A stretch of 7,229 nucleotides of DNA, taken from NCBI GenBank assembly GCA_020697375.1, contig JAJFBJ010000151.1, positions 1 through 7,229 on the forward strand, in the 5' to 3' direction. This DNA comes from Nitrospira sp. (GTDB lineage: Bacteria; Nitrospirota; Nitrospiria; Nitrospirales; Nitrospiraceae). Shown here piece after piece: positions 1 through 5,827 of the stretch; within the stretch, counting starts at the first letter, position 1, and each line of letters opens with the position of its first letter. The notes below the pieces were generated by a model. That model saw only the letters and a list, made by a program, of their open reading frames with translations. It did not search any database and was not told the DNA's origin. The position numbers and the translations under genes were made by a program.

Positions 1-156
1 GAACGGTATACGCTTCCTACGGGCGGCGACGACCATGGCTCATGACCGGCTATCAGGCTGCCCGACTCGCGCGCGTCTGGTCGGCTTCGGCGCGAGCGTG
101 AATGCCCGCCTCATGCATCCCTCGATTCATTCTGTCCTGCGCCCATTAAAATAAAA
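1..156. other. Left edge, no supportable gene
   Basis: Short open stretches reach the left edge in all three forward frames (stops near 43-45, 92 and 152), so the tail of an upstream gene could end here. None of the peptides resembles a family I recognise. The last 15 bases are A-rich and lead into the first CTAG dyad. I see no terminator hairpin. Confidence 0.3.
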
Positions 157-201
157 CTAGGGCTCTGTCCAGATGTGTCCATCTCCTCCTTACGGTATAA
201 A
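153..201 (+). promoter_or_regulatory. CTAG-dyad promoter, site 1
   Basis: CTAG at 157-160, eight bases, then the degenerate half CCAG at 169-172. After 23 bases comes TATAAA at 196-201, a 5/6 match to the -10 consensus. The bases at the expected -35 position (173-178, ATGTGT) do not resemble TTGACA, which suggests activator dependence. The first half-site shares the 10-mer AAAACTAGGG with site 2. A start near 208 would leave a leader of about 78 bases before the secreted protein gene. The function is inferred from recurrence of the arrangement at three other places in the window. Confidence 0.62.
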
Positions 202-273
202 TGATGAGTAGACGCGCGATAGAAGACCCGGCAACCGCCTCGATCTTCTCACAGTTGAACCACCATCCGAATG

Positions 274-279
274 AAGGAG
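274..279 (+). promoter_or_regulatory. Shine-Dalgarno deciding the 286 start
   Basis: AAGGAG sits six bases before ATG 286 and overlaps the codons that would follow the upstream ATG 271. It therefore supports 286 as the translation start. Confidence 0.75.
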
Positions 280-285
280 CAGGCC

Positions 286-942
286 ATGACATACATACCG
301 ATCGCGAAATCAGCGGCTATCACTTTCGCAGGGCTCCTCGCGCTCTGTGGTCCCGCGATGGCCGCCGGAGGGACGGCCAAAGGAGAGACCACGGATGAAA
401 AGGGCCAACAGGGAGTCGGATTGAGTTCAGGAGGCTCGTCAAATATCATCATGGGAGGGCCGGAAACAATCATCGGAAAAATCAGTCGCATTCAGGGCGA
501 AGAATATTCCATCAAGGGAAACCGGGGGCAAGATGTCAGTCTTCGGGTCACGAAGGATACCAACGTGATTTGCGCCGGCGGGAAAGGCACCCAGATGTCC
601 ACGAGCCGGGAAGGGGCGAAGGAGCACCAGGAGATTCCGCCGACTCCCCACATGCAAGAACAGGCCAAGCAGGGGCATAGTTCCGGTTCCGTCGTGATGC
701 CCAAGGAAACCCAGAAAGAAGTGGGCGCCCTCTCGAAGGACCCCAGCAAAATGAAGGACGTCGTCGGCTCGACCGACCCCAAGGCCAATGAAGATGTGGC
801 AAAGGGATCCGGCTTTGTCGTGGGCAGCAAAGAAGGTTGCGCCTTCAAGGTCGGAGACCAGGTGAAGATCGAAGCATCGGACATGGGGACGGCGACGACG
901 ATCCAGCAATTGGCGGCACAAGACTCAGAGTCCCACCGTTAA
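286..942 (+). CDS. Secreted beta-domain protein with long polar insert
   Basis: This 218-residue protein has a clear Sec signal peptide (K8, a hydrophobic run at about 9-20, likely cut after AMA at 24-26), so it should be periplasmic or secreted. C21 lies in a poor lipobox (LALC), so a lipoprotein is less likely. Start 286 is chosen over ATG 271 because AAGGAG at 274-279 lies six bases before it. The mature part begins with a Gly/Thr/Lys linker. Residues 60-95 (ETIIGKISRI..., alternating beta pattern) and 186-207 (FKVGDQVKIEASDMGTAT) look like the two halves of a small beta-barrel, OB- or PRC-like domain. About 90 polar, low-complexity residues separate them. After signal cleavage only two cysteines remain, C96 and C185, one at each edge of the insert, so a disulfide is plausible. 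The gene follows CTAG site 1 and is followed by a hairpin, suggesting a single-gene unit. The same domain pattern recurs in the protein at 5258. No enzymatic motif is seen; molecular function is unknown. Confidence 0.8.
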   Translation: MTYIPIAKSAAITFAGLLALCGPAMAAGGTAKGETTDEKGQQGVGLSSGGSSNIIMGGPETIIGKISRIQGEEYSIKGNRGQDVSLRVTKDTNVICAGGKGTQMSTSREGAKEHQEIPPTPHMQEQAKQGHSSGSVVMPKETQKEVGALSKDPSKMKDVVGSTDPKANEDVAKGSGFVVGSKEGCAFKVGDQVKIEASDMGTATTIQQLAAQDSESHR

Positions 943-963
943 GCGAACGAGCCGTTGGTTAAG

Positions 964-996
964 CCCGAAAGCCATCAGTCCATGATGGCTTTCGGG
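964..996 (+). terminator. Perfect 13-bp hairpin after the secreted protein gene
   Basis: CCCGAAAGCCATC (964-976) pairs perfectly with GATGGCTTTCGGG (984-996) around the 7-base loop AGTCCAT. It lies 22 bases past the stop codon at 942 and before the next promoter, the place expected for a terminator. No T-run follows (AGACCGCACC), so it is not a canonical intrinsic terminator. It may be a U-less terminator or a 3'-end stabilising structure. Confidence 0.6.
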
Positions 997-1018
997 AGAC
1001 CGCACCATTACGTATGAG

Positions 1019-1067
1019 AAAACTAGGGTAGATCCTAGTTCCCCGATTGATCCAATCTTCCTACTAT
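1019..1067 (+). promoter_or_regulatory. CTAG-dyad promoter, site 2 (near-ideal palindrome)
   Basis: AACTAGG (1021-1027) and CCTAGTT (1034-1040) form a perfect 7-bp inverted repeat around GTAGAT. Expressed as the common motif, this is CTAG 1023-1026, eight bases, CTAG 1035-1038. TACTAT follows after 23 bases at 1062-1067 as a -10-like element. The -35 position (1039-1044, TTCCCC) is non-consensus. A start near 1074 gives a leader of about 42 bases before ATG 1116 and excludes the upstream ATG at 1047. Confidence 0.68.
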
Positions 1068-1102
1068 CCGCTTATTATGGACTTCTTGCAGCTCACCTCA
1101 AC

Positions 1103-1110
1103 GGGAGGGG
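1103..1110 (+). promoter_or_regulatory. Shine-Dalgarno deciding the 1116 start
   Basis: GGGAGGGG ends five bases before ATG 1116. The in-frame ATGs at 1047 and 1077 have no comparable purine-rich site. Confidence 0.75.
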
Positions 1111-1115
1111 CCACC

Positions 1116-1580
1116 ATGAACGCCGCCATCGTTATCCCCATATGCTGTGTCTGCAATCGAGTGCGTGAACATCTGCAACCAGCCGCGAAGCAGGAGGAAT
1201 GGAACACATTAGAGGGGTTTTTGAGGACGCACCATATTTCAAGCGGTGAGTATCGACTGACCCATACCTACTGCCCCGTCTGCGCCGAGCAATTCAGCAC
1301 CTTAGGCAGGGCCAACGCGCAGACTTCGATCGCTGACAGGGCGCTTTCCAGTCCCACCATCGACGCAGCGGCCGTAATTCTGGATGTGTTCTCGAGCGTC
1401 CAAAAGTGCGACCTCGACATGCTCGTGCGGGCCTGCCCGACCTTGACCTGGAACCAAGTCTTTTCGGAAGTAGACCGGCTAAGTCGCGCGGGAAAACTCC
1501 GTTTGAATTATCTGGGGCATGGACAATATTCCATCGAACTTCCTGAACATTCCAGCCTGCCTGTCGTGGCGCAGGTTTAA
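1116..1580 (+). CDS. Zinc-ribbon plus winged-helix-like protein, putative regulator
   Basis: This 154-residue soluble protein has two parts. Residues 8-60 carry two Cys pairs, C10/C13 (CCVC) and C53/C56 (CPVC), separated by a segment with EEWNTLEGFLRTH. The layout resembles the short zinc-knuckle-like module found at the ends of many bacterial sensor kinases and response regulators (ICxxCKxIRD...W..LE.Y...H...CPxC). Residues 82-142 form a helical region with TWNQVFSEVDRLSRAGKL followed by a beta-hairpin-like GHGQYSIEL, which fits a winged helix-turn-helix. A DNA-binding or signalling regulator is therefore likely, but this is inference from pattern. There is no signal peptide or membrane segment. 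Start 1116 is set by the GGGAGGGG site and by the promoter lying downstream of ATG 1047. It has its own CTAG-dyad promoter. Its stop overlaps the convergent EEP gene by four bases. Confidence 0.8.
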   Translation: MNAAIVIPICCVCNRVREHLQPAAKQEEWNTLEGFLRTHHISSGEYRLTHTYCPVCAEQFSTLGRANAQTSIADRALSSPTIDAAAVILDVFSSVQKCDLDMLVRACPTLTWNQVFSEVDRLSRAGKLRLNYLGHGQYSIELPEHSSLPVVAQV

Positions 1581-2296
1581 AACCGTCTACGTTCGCCCCT
1601 GTTTTCGTCTCCGAGAGTGATTTCCGCCATGACGGGCAAATGATCGGACGCCGTCAGGCTCATGGCCGTGTGATGCGCATGCACCTTTCCCTGCGCCTGT
1701 GCCGGCGCGATCCAGATTCGATCCAAGGCCAGCAGCGGCCACCTAGCGGGAAAGGTCTTCGGCGCCGACGGCTGTCCAAAGACTCCCTGCAAGCTTCTCA
1801 GCGATTTTCCCCCCAGACACCATTCATTCAAATCACCCATTAAAACCGTGAGTTCTCGTCTGGTGACATCAAGAAGTTCAAGCAAACGTTGCACTTGATG
1901 CGTCCGCTCAAGGGGCCAGAGCCCGAGATGCGCATTCAATACCTGGATGGAGCGGCCATTCCAGTTCATATCGACGTCAAGCACACCTCGAGGTTCATGT
2001 GCTCCCACAGAAAGATCCCATCGTCTGACCTTCTCCACCGGAAGCCTGGTCAGTAAGGCATTCCCATACTCTCCTTCCGGGCTTGTGCGCACCGGACCCG
2101 CGACTTCGGTCATATTCGTCCTGGCCGCCAACCAAGGCAGGATTTGGACCCTATCCGGTCCCCGCACGTCAACCTCCTGCAGGGCCACGATATCGGCATC
2201 CATCTCCAGCAGTACTTGCAGAATGCGTCCAGGCTCATAATGCCCGTCCCGTCCAAACCCGCGATGAATATTGTAAGAGGCCACGTGCAGGCGCAT
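1577..2296 (-). CDS. Endonuclease/exonuclease/phosphatase (EEP) family protein, YbhP-like
   Basis: This 239-residue protein has the full EEP signature in order: SYNIHRG (N9), LQEVD (E41), GNALLTR (79-84), NAHLGL (H123), GDLNEW (D155, N157), LDRIW (D192) and SDHLPV (D218, H219). These are the metal-binding and catalytic residues of Mg-dependent phosphodiesterases such as DNase I-like nucleases and phosphatases, so it should be active. No signal peptide or membrane segment is seen, so it is predicted cytosolic. The length is normal for the compact single-domain group. It starts 25 bases after the phospholipase-D/VTT gene on the same strand, so the two are probably cotranscribed; GGAGG lies about 10 bases before the ATG. 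The pairing mirrors E. coli clsB-ybhP, which points to lipid head-group or envelope metabolism rather than DNA repair, but the substrate cannot be read from the sequence. Its stop codon shares TTAA with the convergent gene's stop. Confidence 0.9.
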   Translation of the reverse strand: MRLHVASYNIHRGFGRDGHYEPGRILQVLLEMDADIVALQEVDVRGPDRVQILPWLAARTNMTEVAGPVRTSPEGEYGNALLTRLPVEKVRRWDLSVGAHEPRGVLDVDMNWNGRSIQVLNAHLGLWPLERTHQVQRLLELLDVTRRELTVLMGDLNEWCLGGKSLRSLQGVFGQPSAPKTFPARWPLLALDRIWIAPAQAQGKVHAHHTAMSLTASDHLPVMAEITLGDENRGERRRF

Positions 2297-2321
2297 CGAG
2301 GTGGACCCTCCGCGAAGGAAT

Positions 2322-4559
2322 TCAGGTGGTACCCTGCGCCGGTTGATTCACTGATGAGGATGAGATGGAGGGCCGCCGGACGAGCAGGCGACGCGATAGA
2401 AACCAGGCTGACATCCAGGCGCCGGCGATGAGCAGTCCGAGGACCACCACCGCCCCGGCGCTCGGTTTGAGCACCGCTTCCTCCAGGCGGTCCACTAGCG
2501 CCGCCATCACCAGAATCCCCGGAGCCATGCCCAAAAAAGTCCCGGCGGCGAAATGCCCGAAAGAGAGAGGCGTCGCCCCCGCTACCAGATTCACCATCGA
2601 AAAAGGAGCGATCGGCAGGAGCCTGACCATGAGGATGGCCCACAGGCCGCGCTCAGCAAGGCGCCGGCTCAGGTGGGCGAGCCGGCGGCCGGCCAGTTGT
2701 TGCACCCGGTACCGCCCCAAGGACCGTCCTAGCGCAAACAGCAGCATGGCGCTCAGCAATGCTCCGGATAACGCAACGGGAGCCCCCAGCCAGGGGCCGA
2801 ACGCAATGACGGTGACCACGATCAAGAGCGTAATGGGAATCGCGAACAATCCCCCCAGCATGAATGCGGCCAGCAACGTCAACAACCCTTGCGGGCCCCC
2901 CCCCATCGTCTGCAAGGCTCCAACCAGACTTTCCACGTTGACCTGCTCACCCAGCGGCGTCCAGCGCCACGCCGCCGCCATCACCCCCAGGGCGGTCAGA
3001 AGGGATACTCCGACAAGCACACGTCGGCCGAGGTATTCGCGTTCCGTATGAGGGATTCCTGCATCCAGAATATCCCCTGCCGCCATGGGACGCTCCGGAT
3101 CAGCGAGTGAATTCTCCGGGAGCATCGTACCGGCCGCATCGCTATCGTCGAAACAACCGTCCTCCAAGCTGCGCTCTCCACCGCGGAGGGCCTCGATGGC
3201 GCCGATCAGGGAACCGGCGCGGCGCAATTCGCCGGCCACCACCTCGGCGCCGACACCGAGATGTTCACCTACCAAGGCGTTGCGGAACGCCGCGATCATG
3301 GCGCGCACGTGAGGCTGGGCATGGGACTCGAGCGCAAGGTTGCACTCGGTATCGAACCCCATGGAGCGGTTGGACACATTGGCGGAACCCAGGCAGATAA
3401 AGTCGTCATCCACGATGAGCACTTTGCTATGCACATTGATTTTTTCCGCTCCCCCCGTCCCGAGAACGGTCGGAGCGTAGACACGCAGTCGGCCGTAGTG
3501 GTCGGCCAGTTGCAAGTCTTTCAACAGCCGGGCTCGCAATGCGTTCATCGTCTGCCGTTCCAACCAGCCATCGCAATTGTGGCGCAGGACCAGGACTACG
3601 TCAGGTCCGTTGGGCTCGGAAAGCCGTGCCGCAAGCGCGCGACCGATCGTATGGGCCGTAAAATACTGGGATTCGATGTAAATGGACTGACGGGCAGCCT
3701 TGATGCCGTCGAGGTACGCCTGTTGGATTTCCCGGCTCTCAGCCTGCCCTTCGTAGGCCGGTTGGGTCCGCAGGATGCCCACGGAGCATTGCTCGACATC
3801 AGAATCCACTGTAGGGGGCCAGAGTTCCGCCACCGGTCGAGGCCCTGGCGGCGGCAGTCGCCGTCCGGTCGCGTTCCGCCAACGGATCCTGGCCAATTCT
3901 CCCAACGCGGCAGCCGCATCGCCCGACACCATCATCTGCACATCATGGAAGGGAGCGTAGGGGCTCCCGTCGGCATCCACCCGCCGCGCATCCTGGGAAG
4001 CATGCGCCCGCGTATCCCATCTGGATTTCGTGAGGTCCAGCCCGCCCACAAAAGCAATGGTGTCGTCGATGACCACGACCTTCTGATGGTGCGACGCGCC
4101 CAGAGGATGCTGGCCGTCAACCCGATAGGAAAATCGGCGATGGCGATTCCAGCCCGGTTGGGCGGTCGGGAGCCATTCGCGTTCCCAGGCGTAGATCATC
4201 GCAAAATCCCAATTGAGCACATAGACCCGCAACTTTCGCTTCCGTCGCAAGAGGGCAATCAGAAATTCACCCAGCCTCGTGGGGAAATTGGATCCGGCTC
4301 CTGGGTCTCGAACCAATTCAGTCCTGGTATCGAGGTCCCAGCCGACGATCATGATGGATTGCGTGGCCTGAAGCGCCACATCGCGGAAGGCTCGGAAATA
4401 GGCTTCTCCGTCGATGAGGAAGGCGGCCTTTTCCACGGCTTCAAGACGCCAGCAATTTCGGCCCGGTACAAGCAATGCCTTGGGAACGGGCTTGGCCTGT
4501 TCCGTCGCCCGCTTCTCACGCCCGCTGAACGCTGTTTCACATCGTAGGTCGGTCATCAC
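2322..4559 (-). CDS. Phospholipase D / cardiolipin-synthase-like domain fused to a VTT membrane domain
   Basis: This 745-residue protein is a fusion. Residues about 35-435 are a PLD-superfamily catalytic domain with two HKD motifs, H158-K160-D165 (HHQKVVVID) and H377-K379-D384 (HSKVLIVD, followed by GSANVSNRS), so both active-site halves are intact. The YIESQYF element (292-300) is also typical. Residues 440-510 are an acidic linker. Residues 513-721 are membrane-embedded: a helix at about 513-531, then a VTT (SNARE-associated/DedA/TVP38-type) domain with FGPWLG (587-592) and RLLPIAPFSMVNLVAG (646-661), and a last helix at about 701-721. The likely role is phosphatidyl transfer or hydrolysis at the inner membrane, such as cardiolipin synthesis, coupled to a lipid-handling membrane domain. 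The substrate is not determined. GTG 4559 is used; ATG 4556 is equally possible because neither has a strong ribosome site. The EEP gene follows after 25 bases. A CTAG dyad lies about 70-85 bases upstream in the divergent region and might also serve this gene. Confidence 0.92.
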   Translation of the reverse strand: MMTDLRCETAFSGREKRATEQAKPVPKALLVPGRNCWRLEAVEKAAFLIDGEAYFRAFRDVALQATQSIMIVGWDLDTRTELVRDPGAGSNFPTRLGEFLIALLRRKRKLRVYVLNWDFAMIYAWEREWLPTAQPGWNRHRRFSYRVDGQHPLGASHHQKVVVIDDTIAFVGGLDLTKSRWDTRAHASQDARRVDADGSPYAPFHDVQMMVSGDAAAALGELARIRWRNATGRRLPPPGPRPVAELWPPTVDSDVEQCSVGILRTQPAYEGQAESREIQQAYLDGIKAARQSIYIESQYFTAHTIGRALAARLSEPNGPDVVLVLRHNCDGWLERQTMNALRARLLKDLQLADHYGRLRVYAPTVLGTGGAEKINVHSKVLIVDDDFICLGSANVSNRSMGFDTECNLALESHAQPHVRAMIAAFRNALVGEHLGVGAEVVAGELRRAGSLIGAIEALRGGERSLEDGCFDDSDAAGTMLPENSLADPERPMAAGDILDAGIPHTEREYLGRRVLVGVSLLTALGVMAAAWRWTPLGEQVNVESLVGALQTMGGGPQGLLTLLAAFMLGGLFAIPITLLIVVTVIAFGPWLGAPVALSGALLSAMLLFALGRSLGRYRVQQLAGRRLAHLSRRLAERGLWAILMVRLLPIAPFSMVNLVAGATPLSFGHFAAGTFLGMAPGILVMAALVDRLEEAVLKPSAGAVVVLGLLIAGAWMSAWFLSRRLLVRRPSISSSSVNQPAQGTT

Positions 4560-4625
4560 TCATCGATCAGTTTGAAGATGCGCCATGTCGACCACGACCA
4601 TACGCGAACCGACCCCTCGCTTCCC

Positions 4626-4645
4626 AGCTAGTCACATCCCTAGCT
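4626..4645. promoter_or_regulatory. CTAG dyad in the divergent region, site 3a
   Basis: AGCTAG (4626-4631) and CTAGCT (4640-4645) form a perfect 6-bp inverted repeat around eight bases, the same 20-bp design as site 2. No TA hexamer follows after 23 bases on the plus strand. It lies 31 bases upstream of site 3b, about three helical turns. On the minus strand a TATGGT (4602 down to 4597) follows after 25 bases, so it could alternatively activate the phospholipase-D gene. Confidence 0.55.
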
Positions 4646-4658
4646 GTCGCCCCTGCTC

Positions 4659-4703
4659 CGAGAGGTTTTCCTAGTGGCCTGGAGGAGCGGTGGAACTTAC
4701 ACT
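4659..4703 (+). promoter_or_regulatory. CTAG-dyad promoter, site 3b
   Basis: Degenerate half CGAG (4659-4662), eight bases, CTAG (4671-4674), 23 bases, then TACACT (4698-4703). The spacing is identical to sites 1, 2 and 4. The -35 position (4675-4680, TGGCCT) is non-consensus. A start near 4710 leaves a leader of about 46 bases before ATG 4756 and excludes the in-frame upstream start at 4690. ATAAAT at 4708-4713 is an alternative -10. Confidence 0.52.
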
Positions 4704-4740
4704 ATCCATAAATAGACAGGCACTGTTCAGACGATCGATC

Positions 4741-4747
4741 AGGGAGG
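4741..4747 (+). promoter_or_regulatory. Shine-Dalgarno deciding the 4756 start
   Basis: AGGGAGG lies eight bases before ATG 4756. The upstream start at 4690 lacks a similar site and precedes the predicted transcription start. Confidence 0.75.
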
Positions 4748-4755
4748 TAAGACCA

Positions 4756-5169
4756 ATGGCCGTAAAATCTTCTGTGGGAGCAGGGCATTCTGTCAGCCGG
4801 CACATAGAGGAATGTGTGGAAGCTTGCTTATCCTGCGCACGTATCTGTAACACCTGCGGCGATGACATGATCGGCATGTCTCATCAGGGCGACCAGGATT
4901 TGATGACCCGCTGTATTCGGCTGTGCCGCGATTGCGCCGACATTTGTTTGCTGGCAGCGCAGTGGATGGGCCGAAACTCGGCATTTTCAGTGCGACTCTG
5001 CGCATTGTGCGCCGAGCTGTGTGAACTCTGCGCGGGAGTCTGCGAGCAACATGCTCCGCATCACCCGCTCTGCGGTGATTGCGCGAAGGAATGCCGACGC
5101 TGCGCGGAGCTCTGTCATAAAATGGTGGCGGAATCAGTGCCGGCGGCTTCCGGCACAAGCGCCCCATAA
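4756..5169 (+). CDS. Cytosolic four-helix-bundle copper-storage protein (Csp family, DUF326)
   Basis: This 137-residue protein has 19 cysteines in four clusters of alternating CxxxC and CxxC spacing: 20-34, 53-64, 82-96 and 106-120. Each cluster falls on one predicted amphipathic helix, so the thiols would line the core of a four-helix bundle. This is the hallmark of the Csp copper-storage family, whose members bind many Cu(I) ions through Cys thiolates and buffer or store copper. Length and Cys count match the cytosolic Csp3 type (about 18 Cys). No signal peptide is present, whereas periplasmic Csp1 types have a Tat signal. Additional potential ligands are M38, M41, H43 and the HAPHH segment (99-103). 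Start 4756 follows AGGGAGG. The gene lies behind CTAG site 3b and is followed after 88 bases, with no visible terminator, by a membrane protein gene, so a two-gene operon is likely. The family call is firm; copper binding is inferred from the family. Confidence 0.9.
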   Translation: MAVKSSVGAGHSVSRHIEECVEACLSCARICNTCGDDMIGMSHQGDQDLMTRCIRLCRDCADICLLAAQWMGRNSAFSVRLCALCAELCELCAGVCEQHAPHHPLCGDCAKECRRCAELCHKMVAESVPAASGTSAP

Positions 5170-5257
5170 AGGGTTGGACTGGCGCACCGAAATGCCACGA
5201 CTGAACCAGGCGCCAAGTCGAAGAAGACGCATTCCCCAAAAAAAGGAGCAGACAGAC

Positions 5258-5635
5258 ATGAGCAACTACTCCACACATGAAACAAACCGTTGGGCGATTA
5301 CAGGGATGGTGACGGGAGGGATGGTGGGAGGACTTCTGTTCGGCCTGCTCGTAATATGGTTCAGTCCTGGACCCACTGTAGGACTGGCAGAGGGAGCCAC
5401 GGAAGCGCATGAGACCATCTCCGGAACGCTCAACATGGTGAATGTGGCGGAGAAGAAGGGCGCGATCACCACCGACCTGGGCAAGGAGGTGGCGTTTCAG
5501 ATTGCGAAACCCGAACTGTTCATCAATCTCTCCGTGGGCCAACGAGTCACCATCAAGCTGGACGATCAAGGCCGGGCCGTGCGTGTCATGGACAGTGCCG
5601 CTCCGGAATTGCCGCCCCCCTCTACTCCTCGATAG
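5258..5635 (+). CDS. Single-pass membrane protein with extracytoplasmic beta domain
   Basis: This 125-residue protein starts at ATG 5258, nine bases after AGGAG (5244-5248). Residues 12-35 form one hydrophobic segment rich in Gly (GMVTGGMVGGLLFGLLVIWF), probably an uncleaved anchor placing the rest in the periplasm. Residues 51-112 form a small beta-rich domain beginning HETISGTL and ending VGQRVTIKLDDQGRAVRV. The same start (ETIxG) and end (VGxxVxIxxxDxGxA) patterns occur in the secreted protein at 286-942, but here the domain is uninterrupted. The tail is Pro-rich. There are no cysteines. The gene probably shares the transcript of the copper-storage gene. No enzymatic motif is seen. The function is unknown; a role in envelope stress or metal handling is only suggested by context. 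Confidence 0.78.
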   Translation: MSNYSTHETNRWAITGMVTGGMVGGLLFGLLVIWFSPGPTVGLAEGATEAHETISGTLNMVNVAEKKGAITTDLGKEVAFQIAKPELFINLSVGQRVTIKLDDQGRAVRVMDSAAPELPPPSTPR

Positions 5636-5662
5636 CTCTCGCCGTAGTTTCTGAATGAATGC

Positions 5663-5709
5663 AACTAGGGGTTTTACTAGTATGTAGCTACGATGATCGG
5701 CAGTACAAA
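5663..5709 (+). promoter_or_regulatory. CTAG-dyad promoter, site 4
   Basis: CTAG (5665-5668), eight bases, CTAG (5677-5680), 23 bases, then TACAAA (5704-5709). The outer flanks are AA and TA, so the palindrome is nearly the AACTAG-N8-CTAGTT of site 2. The -35 position (5681-5686, TATGTA) is non-consensus. It lies between the membrane-protein gene and the histidine kinase and would transcribe the kinase, suggesting autoregulation if the kinase's partner binds this motif. Confidence 0.65.
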
Positions 5710-5757
5710 GCTTTTCCCATAATTGTCAGGCTGTAGACCTCGTCGACTCCGGAGAGA

Positions 5758-5769
5758 CCGTTCGAACGG
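5758..5769. repeat. 12-bp perfect palindrome in the kinase leader
   Basis: CCGTTCGAACGG reads identically on both strands and lies between the predicted transcription start (about 5716) and the kinase coding region. It could be an operator, but a single 12-bp palindrome may be chance. Confidence 0.25.
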
Positions 5770-5827
5770 CCATTCGAATAAGGTTGTTTGCGTCCTTACC
5801 ACCACCGCTTATGTCACGACCACAAGC

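Noticed and set aside
1047..1115. Earlier start codons for the zinc-ribbon protein (1047, 1077)
   Set aside because: ATG 1047 is upstream of the predicted -10 element, neither has a ribosome site, and GGGAGGGG stands just before 1116.
2110..2643. A 177-codon minus-strand frame across the end of the PLD gene and start of the EEP gene
   Set aside because: It is a different frame over two well-supported genes and has a compositionally biased Gly/Arg-rich peptide.
1743..2732. Single CTAG tetramers at 1743, 2495 and 2729
   Set aside because: They lie inside coding sequence and have no partner half-site 12 bases away.
3261..4547. A 428-codon open frame on the plus strand
   Set aside because: It lies entirely opposite the phospholipase-D gene, whose HKD motifs are intact, and its peptide shows no family motif. 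It is a by-product of GC-rich codon use.
4675..4703. Sigma-54 or ECF-type promoter (TGGCC..., GGAAC)
   Set aside because: There is no GG/GC pair with sigma-54 spacing, and a single GGAAC without a supported partner box is weak. The dyad plus TA hexamer explains the region better and recurs elsewhere.
4690..4755. Earlier start for the copper-storage protein
   Set aside because: It precedes the predicted transcription start and lacks a ribosome site, and the extra residues are not typical of the family.
4793..5569. A 258-codon open frame on the minus strand
   Set aside because: It runs antisense to the copper-storage gene and the membrane-protein gene, both of which have good ribosome sites and recognisable domains. 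Its peptide is basic and Cys/His-rich without a pattern.
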